Below, piece after piece: positions 16,508-24,303 of a stretch of DNA of 64,000 nucleotides. This DNA comes from Roseomonas haemaphysalidis. Lineage in GTDB: Bacteria > Pseudomonadota > Alphaproteobacteria > Acetobacterales > Acetobacteraceae. The translations under genes and the position numbers were made by a program. Where the stretch lies: positions 2,153,001-2,217,000 of the forward strand of contig NZ_CP061177.1 of assembly GCF_017355405.1 (NCBI RefSeq). Reading direction: 5' to 3'. Numbering within the stretch: the stretch's first letter is position 1; every line of letters starts with the position of its first letter. The notes beneath the pieces were generated by a model. That model worked only from the letters and a program-made list of their open reading frames with translations, had not been told where the DNA came from and did not search any database.

Positions 16508-16945
16508 CTAGTTCCGTTTGCGCAGCGCGCGGACAAAGCCGTGGCCGGCTTCCGCGAAGCCGGTCGCGGCGCAGAAGCCGCGCGAGGCCTCATCCTCCAC
16601 GCGCCATTCCAGGCTGTCGCAGCCGGCCTGCCGCGCGGCCTGGGACGCGGCCTTCAGCAGCATGCGGCCGATGCCCCGGTGCCGCTCCTCCTCCGCCACC
16701 ACCAGGGTGGAGATGCGGGCCACGCTGCGGGCGGCGTGCAGCACCGGGTGCCAGTGCAGCGCCGCCACCCCCACCACGGGGCCGTAGTCAGCGGCGACCA
16801 TCAGCGTCGAGTGCGGGTCTTGCGCGATGGCCTCCAGCCGTCCTGCCATCTCGTCTTCCGGCTGGCGCAGCAGGCGCGCGATGTCCGCCGCGTCCAGCGG
16901 CACCGCGCCGCGCAGTTCGACGCCGCGGCGCATCCCATAGGCCAT
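16508..16945 (-). CDS. GNAT family N-acetyltransferase, last gene of the long minus-strand run
   Basis: A 145-residue protein with motif A RHRGIGRMLLKAA after the strand ARISTLVVAEEE and a C-terminal FCAATGF segment. ATG 16945 shares its A with the stop codon of otnC (TGATG), so it is translationally coupled. It is the final member of the queA-to-here transcript. Substrate unknown; its position next to otnKC could be incidental. Confidence 0.8.
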   Translation of the reverse strand: MAYGMRRGVELRGAVPLDAADIARLLRQPEDEMAGRLEAIAQDPHSTLMVAADYGPVVGVAALHWHPVLHAARSVARISTLVVAEEERHRGIGRMLLKAASQAARQAGCDSLEWRVEDEASRGFCAATGFAEAGHGFVRALRKRN

Positions 16946-17577
16946 CAGCCGAAGGTGGTCAGCAGGTCGTCCACCTGCGCCGGGGTCAACTCGCGGGCCG
17001 GCATTCCGCGCAGCAGCAGCGCGAGGCGGGCGGATTCCTCCAGCTCCTCTGACGCATAGACGGCGTCCAGCAGCGTCTTGCCGGACACCACGGGGCCATG
17101 GTTGGCCAGCAGAAGCGCTCGGGCTTCCAGCGCCGCCGCATGCACCGCAGGCTCCATCGCGCCGTCGCCGGGGCGGTAATAGGGCACCACCGGCAGGCGG
17201 CGGCCGATGCGCATCACGAAATAGGGTGTCAGCGGCGGGATCGGCGCGTCCTCGCCCGGCGCGGCCAGGCAGCCGATGGCGGTGGCGTGGGTGGAATGCA
17301 GATGCACCACCGCGCCCGCTTCCGGCCGGGCGGACAGCACGGCGCGGTGCAGGAACACCTCCTTGGACGGCTTGTCGCCGCCGACATGCCGCCACTCCGC
17401 GTCCAGCTTGCTGATTCGCGCCGCATCCAGGCTGCCGAGCGAGGAATTGGTCGGCGTCATCAGGAAGCCGTCCGGCAACCGCACGCTGATGTTGCCGGCG
17501 CTGCCCACGGAATAGCCGCGCTGGAACAGGCTGGCACCGAGGCGGACCAGCTGATCCCGGATTTCCTGCTCGGTCAT
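16945..17577 (-). CDS. otnC: Class II aldolase/adducin protein, probable 3-oxo-tetronate-4-phosphate decarboxylase
   Basis: A 210-residue class II aldolase fold protein. Metal ligands and active-site residues are visible: Glu73 (SKEVFLH), HLHSTHATA with His92, His94 and His97, and a late ANHGPV. OtnC decarboxylates 3-oxo-tetronate 4-phosphate to dihydroxyacetone phosphate in four-carbon sugar-acid degradation. The ATGA overlap with the upstream otnK-type kinase supports the assignment. No tetronate dehydrogenase or epimerase is adjacent. L-fuculose- or ribulose-phosphate aldolase-like function is the alternative. Confidence 0.83.
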   Translation of the reverse strand: MTEQEIRDQLVRLGASLFQRGYSVGSAGNISVRLPDGFLMTPTNSSLGSLDAARISKLDAEWRHVGGDKPSKEVFLHRAVLSARPEAGAVVHLHSTHATAIGCLAAPGEDAPIPPLTPYFVMRIGRRLPVVPYYRPGDGAMEPAVHAAALEARALLLANHGPVVSGKTLLDAVYASEELEESARLALLLRGMPARELTPAQVDDLLTTFG

Positions 17578-18836
17578 TGGAAGGCCTTCAGAAAGAAGTC
17601 ACGCGCGCCGAAATTGCCGGACTTCAGGGCCAGATGCAGGTTGCCCGGCTCCGCATAGGTCCAGGGCACGCCGGGGTCGATCTGCGGGCCGATGCGCAGG
17701 CTCTTCACGCCCAGCTTCTGCACCACGGCGCCGGAGGTCTCGCCGCCCGCCACCACGAGCTGCCCCACGCCGCGCGCCACCAGCTCGGCCGCGATGTCCG
17801 CCAGGGCGTGCTCCACCAGCATGCCGGCCGCGTCGCGACCCAGCTTCTGTTGCAAGGCCGCCACCTTGTCCGGCGGTGCGGAGGCGGCGATCACCACAGG
17901 CCGCTCTTCCGACAGCTTGCCGTCCATCCAGGCCCGCGCCTGTGCCACCAGCGCGGCGGCATCGGGCGTTTCCAGCGCGTCCAGCTCCAGCACCGGCACG
18001 TGGTCGCGCGCCAGCCCGATCTGCCCCAGCGTGGCGCGGGAGCAGGAGCCGGCGACCACAGCCATGGCGCCGCGTGCCTCAGGCAGCTCGTCGGCGTCCT
18101 CGCGGTCCGGCAGCAGGCCCATGGCGCGGAAATTGGCCGGCAGGCCCATGGCGATGCCGGAGCCGCCGGTGACCAGCGCGTGCTCGGCGCAGGCGGCGCC
18201 GATGGCGTGCAGATGCGCTTCCGTGACCGCGTCCGTGATGGCGTAGCGGCGGCCGGCGTCACGCATGGCGGTGAAGGCGCGGCGGATGGCGCCTTCGCCC
18301 TGCTCTACGGTGTTGAACGGCACCAGCCCGACGCCGCCCTCGGTTTGCCGCGCCAGAACCCGCACCAGGTTGGCGTCGCGCATGGGGGTCAGCGGGTGGT
18401 TCTCCATGCCGCTCTCGTTGAGCAGCACGCCGCCCACGAACAGATGGCCCTGGAAGATGCTGCGGTTGTTGGCGGGAAAGGCCGGGCAGGCGATGGCGAA
18501 GCCCGATTGCAGGCGCCGCAGCAGCGCATCCGCCACAGGGCCGATATTGCCTTCCGCCGTGCTGTCGAAAGTGGAGCAGTATTTGAAGAAGATCTGCCGG
18601 GCGCCCGCGGCCAGCAGCGCCTCGCAGGCCGCGAGGCTTTCGGCCACCGCCTGCGGCGCCGGCACGGTGCGGGACTTCAGCGCCACCACCACGGCATCGG
18701 CCTCCGGCATGTTCGAACCTGGGGGGCCATCAGGCACGCCGATCACCTGCACGGTGCGCATGCCGTGCGCCACCAGCATGGCGGCGAGGTCGGTGGCGCC
18801 GGTAAAATCGTCGGCGATGCAGCCCAGGATCGGCAT
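17574..18836 (-). CDS. otnK: 3-oxo-tetronate kinase (four-carbon acid sugar kinase family)
   Basis: A 420-residue DUF1537-type kinase. The N-terminal domain begins GCIADDFTGATDLAAML, the defining sugar-binding motif, and the C-terminal nucleotide-binding domain holds VVAGGETSGAVVQKLG. OtnK phosphorylates 3-oxo-tetronate (or, in related enzymes, threonate and erythronate). The pairing with otnC by a four-base overlap matches known pathway operons. The gene starts 24 bases after the methyltransferase stop, so it is probably transcribed with the RibD-GT-MTase block, an unusual neighbour for this pathway. Confidence 0.87.
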   Translation of the reverse strand: MPILGCIADDFTGATDLAAMLVAHGMRTVQVIGVPDGPPGSNMPEADAVVVALKSRTVPAPQAVAESLAACEALLAAGARQIFFKYCSTFDSTAEGNIGPVADALLRRLQSGFAIACPAFPANNRSIFQGHLFVGGVLLNESGMENHPLTPMRDANLVRVLARQTEGGVGLVPFNTVEQGEGAIRRAFTAMRDAGRRYAITDAVTEAHLHAIGAACAEHALVTGGSGIAMGLPANFRAMGLLPDREDADELPEARGAMAVVAGSCSRATLGQIGLARDHVPVLELDALETPDAAALVAQARAWMDGKLSEERPVVIAASAPPDKVAALQQKLGRDAAGMLVEHALADIAAELVARGVGQLVVAGGETSGAVVQKLGVKSLRIGPQIDPGVPWTYAEPGNLHLALKSGNFGARDFFLKAFQ

Positions 18837-18860
18837 GGCGAAGGGTTCCTCGGTAATTTC

Positions 18861-19754
18861 TTAATTGATCGTGCGCGCAGTTTTGGGCATCGCCGGCGGC
18901 AGCGCCAGCAGGTCCTGGTGGCCGACCACGGCGGACAGCCGGCCGCGCGCCGCCTGCAAGGCCCGGTCGCGCCGCCACTGCTCCACCTGCGCGGCCAGCG
19001 GGCGGGGCAGGCGCTTCAGGGCCGCATCCGCGTGGCCATCCGCCAGCGCCTCGCCCATCGCCGGCACGGCGGCGGGCACGCGCCAGGGGCTGGGGGCGGT
19101 GGTGACGGAAAAGCCGCGCGCCCGAAAGGCGGCGGCCATGAAGCCCGGGGCCGCCGGACCCAGCGCCGGTCCGCCGAAACCCTTGTCGCGCCGCTGGTCC
19201 CGCAGAAAGCCGCGCGCCACCAGCCGGTCGGCGGGGTGGGGCGGAAAAAAGCCCTCGCGCCCGTCGACGTTCAGCGCGGCATAGAAGGGCACCCGCAGGG
19301 CGGCGGCCATGCGCGCCACCCAGGGGCGGGACACGAGGTCGCACAGCGCGGTGCTGACCACGGCATCGGCTTCCTCCAGCTTCAGCACGCCGGGCGCCTC
19401 GTTCAGGTCGGCGATCTGTGCCTCGACCCGCCAGGGGCCGACCGGGGTCAGCACCAGCATCACGCGCGGCTTGGGCAACTGCACGCCCCAGCCGACGCGC
19501 TCCGCCGCATCGGCGATCTCGGCGAAGGCGCGCTCGATCAGCGCGGGGTCGGAATCCACCAGCGTCCAGATCTGCGTGCGGCCGATATAGGGCGCCAGCC
19601 AGCGGAACAAGGCGCCGGTGCCGGCCCCGAGGTCGATGATGCGCGGCCGCGCCGGCAGCGCCGCGGCCAGCGCGAGCGCCAAAGGCACGGCGCGGGCGCG
19701 GGCGTCGAAGGGTTCGCGCAGTTGCAGCCAGTCGCCGTCGAAGCCCTCGCTCAT
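18861..19754 (-). CDS. Class I SAM-dependent methyltransferase
   Basis: A 297-residue protein with the SAM-binding motif I IIDLGAGTGALF (about residues 39-50), an acidic end to the second strand (TLVDSDPAL) and a C-terminal arm of about 90 residues. Substrate is unknown. It is translated from ATG 19754, overlapping the glycosyltransferase stop by four bases. Being locked to the glycosyltransferase suggests that it modifies the same molecule, but it contains no feature that identifies the acceptor. It is the fifth gene of the RibD-MDR-PTPS-GT-MTase block. Confidence 0.83.
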   Translation of the reverse strand: MSEGFDGDWLQLREPFDARARAVPLALALAAALPARPRIIDLGAGTGALFRWLAPYIGRTQIWTLVDSDPALIERAFAEIADAAERVGWGVQLPKPRVMLVLTPVGPWRVEAQIADLNEAPGVLKLEEADAVVSTALCDLVSRPWVARMAAALRVPFYAALNVDGREGFFPPHPADRLVARGFLRDQRRDKGFGGPALGPAAPGFMAAAFRARGFSVTTAPSPWRVPAAVPAMGEALADGHADAALKRLPRPLAAQVEQWRRDRALQAARGRLSAVVGHQDLLALPPAMPKTARTIN

Positions 19755-20785
19755 GCATCCATCTCGCGCAGAAAGGCGGCGGCGCGGTCGGGCCAGCGGG
19801 GCAGGGACTGCCCGGCCTGCCAGGCGGCCTCGGCCATCTCGGCGCGCAGCGCGGTGTCGAAGATCGGCCGCCGCATGGCGCGGGAATAGGAGGTGACGTC
19901 GCCCGGCGGGGCGATGATGCCGGCGGTGGGGGGCACCACGTCCGCGATGGCGCCGCCCGCGGTGATGGCCACCGGCAGGCCGCGCGCCAGCGCTTCCGCC
20001 GCCGCCATGCCATAGCCTTCCCAATGCGTGGCCAGCGCGAAAAGGTCGGCCCCGGCGTAGAAGGCTTCCAGCGCCGGCTGGTCCACCTCCCCCGCGAAGG
20101 TGACGCGGCCGGCGATGGAAAGCTCCTCGGCCAGCGCGGCCAGGGTTTGCGCGTGGGTCCGGTCGCGCGGCGCACCGGCGATGGTCAGCGTCCAGTCCAG
20201 ATCGGTCAGGCGGGCCAGGGCGCGCAACAGCACGTCGTGCCCCTTGCGCGGCGTCAGCACGCCGACGGACAGGATGGCGCAGCCCGGCCCGCCCGAGCCG
20301 CGCGAGCGTTCCGCCGGGTCGGTGCCCGGCTCCACCACGCCGATCTTCTCGGCGGAAACCGGAAACTCCAGTGGCAGCCGGTCGGCGGTGAGGCGGGAGG
20401 TGGTGACGAGGCGCGCCATGCGCGGAAACAACGCGGCTTCCAGTTGCTTGAGCCGCGCGCGGTCTTCGTCCGGCACGCCGGGCTCGATCGCCGTCGGGTG
20501 GTGGATCAGGCCGATGGCGCCGCGTTGCTCCAATTCATCCGCGAACGGCGCGAAGGCGGGCAGGCCGAGGCCGTCGATGATCAGGCGCGTGTCGGCCGGC
20601 ACGCGGTCCAGCGCGGCGCGCGCGGCGGCGGTGGCGGCGTCATCCGGCAGCGGGTGGCGGCCTTCCAGCTCGACCACGCTCACCTCATGCCCCGCGGCGC
20701 GGAAACCCTCCACCAGCCGGCGGTCATAGCCATAGCCGCCCGAGACGGTGCTGAACGGCCCGGGGACCAGCAGCGCCAGCTTCAT
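19751..20785 (-). CDS. Glycosyltransferase family 4 protein
   Basis: A 344-residue GT-B glycosyltransferase. The N-terminal domain shows GGYGYDRRLVEGF, and the C-terminal nucleotide-sugar domain shows ILSVGVLTPRKGHDVLLRA, then the retaining-GT4 motif EGYGMAAAEALARGLP with both Glu residues. No membrane segment, so it acts in the cytoplasm. Its ATG (20785) shares a base with the stop of the PTPS-like gene. The coupling to a pterin-synthase-like enzyme, rather than to polysaccharide genes, suggests a small-molecule or modified-base acceptor. The sugar donor is not known. Confidence 0.87.
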   Translation of the reverse strand: MKLALLVPGPFSTVSGGYGYDRRLVEGFRAAGHEVSVVELEGRHPLPDDAATAAARAALDRVPADTRLIIDGLGLPAFAPFADELEQRGAIGLIHHPTAIEPGVPDEDRARLKQLEAALFPRMARLVTTSRLTADRLPLEFPVSAEKIGVVEPGTDPAERSRGSGGPGCAILSVGVLTPRKGHDVLLRALARLTDLDWTLTIAGAPRDRTHAQTLAALAEELSIAGRVTFAGEVDQPALEAFYAGADLFALATHWEGYGMAAAEALARGLPVAITAGGAIADVVPPTAGIIAPPGDVTSYSRAMRRPIFDTALRAEMAEAAWQAGQSLPRWPDRAAAFLREMDA

Positions 20786-21183
20786 CAGAGCGCGGCCTCA
20801 TAGGCGGCCCAGGCCAGCGGGCTTTCGCGCAGCAGCACCTTGATGGACTGCACGGCGCGCGCGCCCTCGCCGAAGCGGCCGTCCCTGATCGCCCTGACCA
20901 GCTCGCCATGGATATAGGAGCACAGAAACTCCGTGCTGGTGTTCTGGCCTGCGAAGATGCCCATGTCGTCCAGGTTGTTGTAGTCGAAGCCGTCCAGGAT
21001 CTTGCGCAGCTCCACGCGGGCGGCGGCGATGTCGATCAGCAGGTTCAGGCGGTCCAGCTTCTCGGCACGGAATTCCGCCTCCACCACGAAGGTTGCGCCG
21101 TGCACGCGCTGCGCCGGGCCGAATTCCTCGCCCTTGAAGCTGTGGGCGACCATGACGTGGTCGGCGACGGTCAGGCTGTACAT
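20785..21183 (-). CDS. 6-pyruvoyl-tetrahydropterin synthase / QueD-like protein, divergent
   Basis: A 132-residue protein with the PTPS fold: MVAHSF (His14 as first metal ligand), LLIDIAAARVELRKIL, then NLDDMG, NTSTEFLCSYI and a late conserved Glu120. Key differences from QueD are visible: the HGH zinc motif is VHGATF (only His28), the nucleophilic Cys four residues before it is replaced by Ala, and the Asp-His pair is DYNN. Annotation as queD would therefore be unsafe. Its partners suggest a different pterin or deazaguanine step. It starts 13 bases after the dehydrogenase gene and couples to the glycosyltransferase. Confidence 0.82.
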   Translation of the reverse strand: MYSLTVADHVMVAHSFKGEEFGPAQRVHGATFVVEAEFRAEKLDRLNLLIDIAAARVELRKILDGFDYNNLDDMGIFAGQNTSTEFLCSYIHGELVRAIRDGRFGEGARAVQSIKVLLRESPLAWAAYEAAL

Positions 21184-21196
21184 GCGTGGCGGTCTT

Positions 21197-22156
21197 TCAA
21201 TAGATGACGACAGGGCAAAGCGGGGCGGCCTGGCCCCGGGCGGGCGGCGCGAGGATGGCGGCGTAACGGGCGGGCAACTGCTCAAAGGGCAGGGTGGGGC
21301 CGCACAACACGTCCAGCACAGGGTCGCGCAACAGGTCGAGTGCCAGCGCCATGCGCTCGGCATGCGTGCGGCGGCCGCGCATGGCGGGAGACACGGCGCC
21401 CACCTGGGTGGACAGCAGCCGCAGCCGCTTGCTGTGGAAGGCTTCGCCCAGCGGCAGGCCGATCTCGGCATCGCCGTGCCAGGAGGCTTCCAGGATGCGG
21501 GCCTCGAAGGCCGCGCGGGCAAGCGCCAGACGCAGGCCGGCGGCGCTGGCGGAAGCATGCACCACCAGCTCCTGCTCCGCCGGCGCTTGGTCCGGCGTGG
21601 CGAAGCGGGCGCCCAGGCGCTCCACGACCTCACGCCGCAGCGGGTCCGTGTCGGCCACCGTGACCACCGCGCCGGGAATGCGCGCCAGCAGCCAGGCGGC
21701 CAGCAGCCCCACCACGCCGCCGCCCACCACCAGCACCCGCTCGCCCGCCAGCGGCGCGGCGTCCCACAGGATGTTCAGCGCGGTTTCCATGTTGGCGGCC
21801 AGCACGGCGCGGTGGCTGGAAACGCCGTCCGGCACTGGCACGCACAGGCCGCGCGGCGCCAGGAACAGGTCCTGGTGCGGGTGCAGGCAAAAGACGCGGT
21901 GGCCATCGGCCAGCGTGCCCACCGCCGCGTAGCCGTATTTCACCGGAAACGGAAAATCGCCGGCCTGCAGCGGCGCGCGCATGATGGCGTGCTGGCTGGG
22001 CGGAACATGGCCCGACAGCACCAGCCGTTCCGTGCCGCGCGAGATGCCACTGGCCAGCGTTCGGACCAGCACCTGGTCGGGTGCGGGCACGGGCAGCGTT
22101 TCCTCGCGGATCTCGCATTGCCCGGGGGCGGTGGCCCAAAGGGCGCGCGCCCTCAC
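21197..22156 (-). CDS. Medium-chain dehydrogenase/reductase without zinc ligands
   Basis: A 319-residue MDR-superfamily protein starting at GTG 22156, which overlaps the RibD-like stop (GTGA). The Rossmann motif VLVVGGGVVGLLAA is intact and followed by the acid VADTDP. The usual catalytic zinc residues are missing: SGISRGTERLV replaces the Cys-Gly-x-Asp loop, and KYGYAAVG replaces GHE. The SGISRGTE segment is reminiscent of BchC-type dehydrogenases. It likely uses NAD(P)H on a hydroxyl or carbonyl in the same pathway as its coupled neighbours. Confidence 0.82.
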   Translation of the reverse strand: MRARALWATAPGQCEIREETLPVPAPDQVLVRTLASGISRGTERLVLSGHVPPSQHAIMRAPLQAGDFPFPVKYGYAAVGTLADGHRVFCLHPHQDLFLAPRGLCVPVPDGVSSHRAVLAANMETALNILWDAAPLAGERVLVVGGGVVGLLAAWLLARIPGAVVTVADTDPLRREVVERLGARFATPDQAPAEQELVVHASASAAGLRLALARAAFEARILEASWHGDAEIGLPLGEAFHSKRLRLLSTQVGAVSPAMRGRRTHAERMALALDLLRDPVLDVLCGPTLPFEQLPARYAAILAPPARGQAAPLCPVVIY

Positions 22157-22944
22157 GGCGTGGCCTCGCAGATCGTCGGGCGGGCGCGGTGCAGGGCGAT
22201 GTCGAACAACACATCCTCCCCCAGCGTGTGGACGCCCCAGGCGAAGCGCAGCCCATCCGCGATGCGCGCCGCCTGCGGCAGGGTGAAGGCGGGAATGCCC
22301 GAGCCCAGCAGCACCGGTGCCACCGTGACATGCAGCCGGTCCAGGCAGCCCGCCGCCAGGAAGCGGGACACGGTCAGCCCGCCGCCTTCCACGAAGATGC
22401 GGCGCAGCCCGCGCGCCGCCAGGGCGGCGAGCAGGGCCGGCAGGTCCAGCCCGCCGGCGGCGTTGCGCGGCAGGCGCAGCACCTCGGCCGTGCCGTGCGG
22501 GTCGTGGCCGGGGGCATCGGTGGCGCAGGCCAGCAGGGTGGGCGGACCCTCGCGAAAGACGCGATAGCCGGTGCCAAGGCGCCGGTCGGTATCGACCACC
22601 ACCCGCACGGGGCTTGGGCCTTGGCATTCGCGGGTGGTCAGGCGGGGGTCGTCATGCTTCACGGTGCCGGCGCCGACCAGCACCACGTCGCACAGCGCGC
22701 GCAGCCGGTGGGTGTGCAGGATGTCGCCGGGGCCGCCGATCCACTGGCTGGCGCCGCAGGCCGTGGCGATGCGCCCGTCCAGCGTTTGCGCCAGCCGGCC
22801 CAGCACGGTGCAGCCATCCGGCGCGGTGGGCGGGGACAGCACGGGCGCGAAAAGCCGGCCGAGCGGACCATCCGGCACGACGCCGGCCCCGCCGCGTGTC
22901 GCGAGCAGGGCTGGCCATTCGGCGGATTCGGTCATGGCGTCCAT
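22153..22944 (-). CDS. RibD C-terminal-like reductase
   Basis: A 263-residue protein consisting of a RibD C-terminal (DHFR-like) reductase domain without the deaminase domain. Family marks are LGRLAQTLDGRIA, HRLRALCDVVLVGAGTV and DDPRLTTR, then RRIFVEGGGLTVSRFLAAG. In riboflavin synthesis this domain reduces the ribosyl side chain of a pyrimidine, and stand-alone copies serve related reductions of pterin or pyrimidine compounds. It begins the five-gene block and sits 36 bases after the VUT transporter gene. The start could also be the second Met, four codons later. Confidence 0.86.
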   Translation of the reverse strand: MDAMTESAEWPALLATRGGAGVVPDGPLGRLFAPVLSPPTAPDGCTVLGRLAQTLDGRIATACGASQWIGGPGDILHTHRLRALCDVVLVGAGTVKHDDPRLTTRECQGPSPVRVVVDTDRRLGTGYRVFREGPPTLLACATDAPGHDPHGTAEVLRLPRNAAGGLDLPALLAALAARGLRRIFVEGGGLTVSRFLAAGCLDRLHVTVAPVLLGSGIPAFTLPQAARIADGLRFAWGVHTLGEDVLFDIALHRARPTICEATP

Positions 22945-22980
22945 CGGCGGCAGCCTAGCGCGGCTTGCCGCCGAAGGCGA

Positions 22981-23538
22981 TCAGGCCGGCAGGATGCCGC
23001 GGCGCGCATCCGCGCGGCGCAGCCAGGCCACCAGGGGCAGGGCCAGCAGGATCATCCACAGCTTGCCCAGCACCTGCCCAGGCAGGAAGGACAGGTCGCC
23101 AAAGGCGATGAACAGGAACGCCACGCTATCCACCACCAGCCCGGCGAGGCCGGACAACAGCACCGCCAGCACCAGATGGCGCCGCTGCAACGGCGTGTAG
23201 ACGGCGAGGTCCACCGTTTCGCTGATCAGAAAGGCGGCGGCCGAGGCCACCACCAGCGCGGGCGGCGCCAGCGTGGCCGAGATGGCGGTGCCGGCCAGGA
23301 TGGCGAGCCAGGCCCAGCCCAGGCCGAGGCGCCGCTGCACCAGGTCGCGCAATACCAGGGCGAGGCCGATCATCAGCACGCCGGAGGGTGCCATGACGCC
23401 CGGCGCCACCGGGATCAGGCACGGGCCCTGTGGCACGCAGACGCTGCCGGCGTTGCCGATCAGCCAGTTCGCGGCGGGGATGGTCAGGCCGAATGCCACG
23501 AGGGCGGCGAAACCCTCCAGCCGGCGGGTGTCGGTCAT
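22981..23538 (-). CDS. VUT family membrane protein, probable queuosine precursor transporter
   Basis: A 185-residue integral membrane protein with about six hydrophobic segments, matching the VUT/YhhQ family that imports preQ0 or preQ1 in E. coli. Recognisable parts are AANWLIGNAG, LRDLVQRRLG, ISETVDLAVYTPLQ and DSVAFLFIAF. It is embedded between queC and the RibD-like gene, in a run that starts with queA, which makes transport of a deazapurine precursor likely. The start 23538 is by homology; the ribosome site is weak. Confidence 0.87.
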   Translation of the reverse strand: MTDTRRLEGFAALVAFGLTIPAANWLIGNAGSVCVPQGPCLIPVAPGVMAPSGVLMIGLALVLRDLVQRRLGLGWAWLAILAGTAISATLAPPALVVASAAAFLISETVDLAVYTPLQRRHLVLAVLLSGLAGLVVDSVAFLFIAFGDLSFLPGQVLGKLWMILLALPLVAWLRRADARRGILPA

Positions 23539-23604
23539 CTTGCGAGTTTTCCCATGACGGGGCGGGTGCATCCGCGTGTTGGCCGCGCGGCGAACCCCCG
23601 CGCG

Positions 23605-24303
23605 TCAGGTGCCCGCTCGATACTCCGCGAAGCCCTTCGCGCGCAACTCGCAAGCCGGGCAGGTGCCGCAGCCGTGGCCCCAGGCGTGGCGGTGCGCGCG
23701 GTCGCCGAGGTAGCAGGTGTGGGTGTCTTCCACGACCGCCCCGACCAATGCGGCGCCGCCGAGCCGCTCGGCCAGCCGCCAGGTCTCGGCCTTGTCGATC
23801 CACATCAGCGGCGTGTGCAGCACGAAGCGCTTCTCCATGCCGAGGTTCAGTGCCACCTGCAGCGCCTTGATGGTATCGTCCCGGCAGTCGGGGTAGCCGG
23901 AAAAATCTGTTTCGCACACGCCGGTGACGATGTGACGCAGGCCCCGGCGAAAGGCCAGCGCGGCGGCGAAGGTCAGGAAGATCAGGTTGCGGCCGGGCAC
24001 GAAGGTGTTGGGCAGACCATCCGCCCGCATGGCGATCTCGGTGTCCCGGGTCAGCGCCGTGTCGGACACCGCGGCCAGCGCGTCGAGCTTCAGCGTGTGG
24101 TCCTCGCCGAGCTTCGGCGCCCAGGCGGGAAAGCCGCGGGCGATGTCGGCGCGAAAGGCGGCGCGGACCTCCAGCTCCACCCGGTGGCGCTGGCCGTAGT
24201 CGAAGCCCAGCGTTTCCACATGGTCGAAGCGGTCCAGCGCCCAGGCGAGGCAGGTGGCGGAATCCTGGCCGCCGCTGAACAGCACCAGCGCACGTTCGGT
24301 CAT
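23605..24303 (-). CDS. queC: 7-cyano-7-deazaguanine synthase
   Basis: A 232-residue enzyme. It has the N-type ATP pyrophosphatase loop [11 protein letters not shown] at the N-terminus and the C-terminal zinc site CYLGD...GCGTCPAC. QueC turns 7-carboxy-7-deazaguanine and ammonia into preQ0 using ATP, in the cytoplasm. ATG 24303 overlaps the queG stop by four bases. QueE and a canonical QueD, which make its substrate, are not in the window. Confidence 0.95.
   Translation of the reverse strand: MTERALVLFSGGQDSATCLAWALDRFDHVETLGFDYGQRHRVELEVRAAFRADIARGFPAWAPKLGEDHTLKLDALAAVSDTALTRDTEIAMRADGLPNTFVPGRNLIFLTFAAALAFRRGLRHIVTGVCETDFSGYPDCRDDTIKALQVALNLGMEKRFVLHTPLMWIDKAETWRLAERLGGAALVGAVVEDTHTCYLGDRAHRHAWGHGCGTCPACELRAKGFAEYRAGT

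Noticed and set aside
20785..21183. Plain annotation as queD
   Set aside because: The zinc-binding HGH and the catalytic Cys and His are missing, and the gene is locked to a glycosyltransferase rather than to queE/queC.
22945..23604. preQ1 riboswitch before the VUT transporter or RibD-like gene
   Set aside because: No short C-rich stem with the A-rich tail of preQ1-I/II types was found in 22945-22980, 23539-23604 or 27995-28097.
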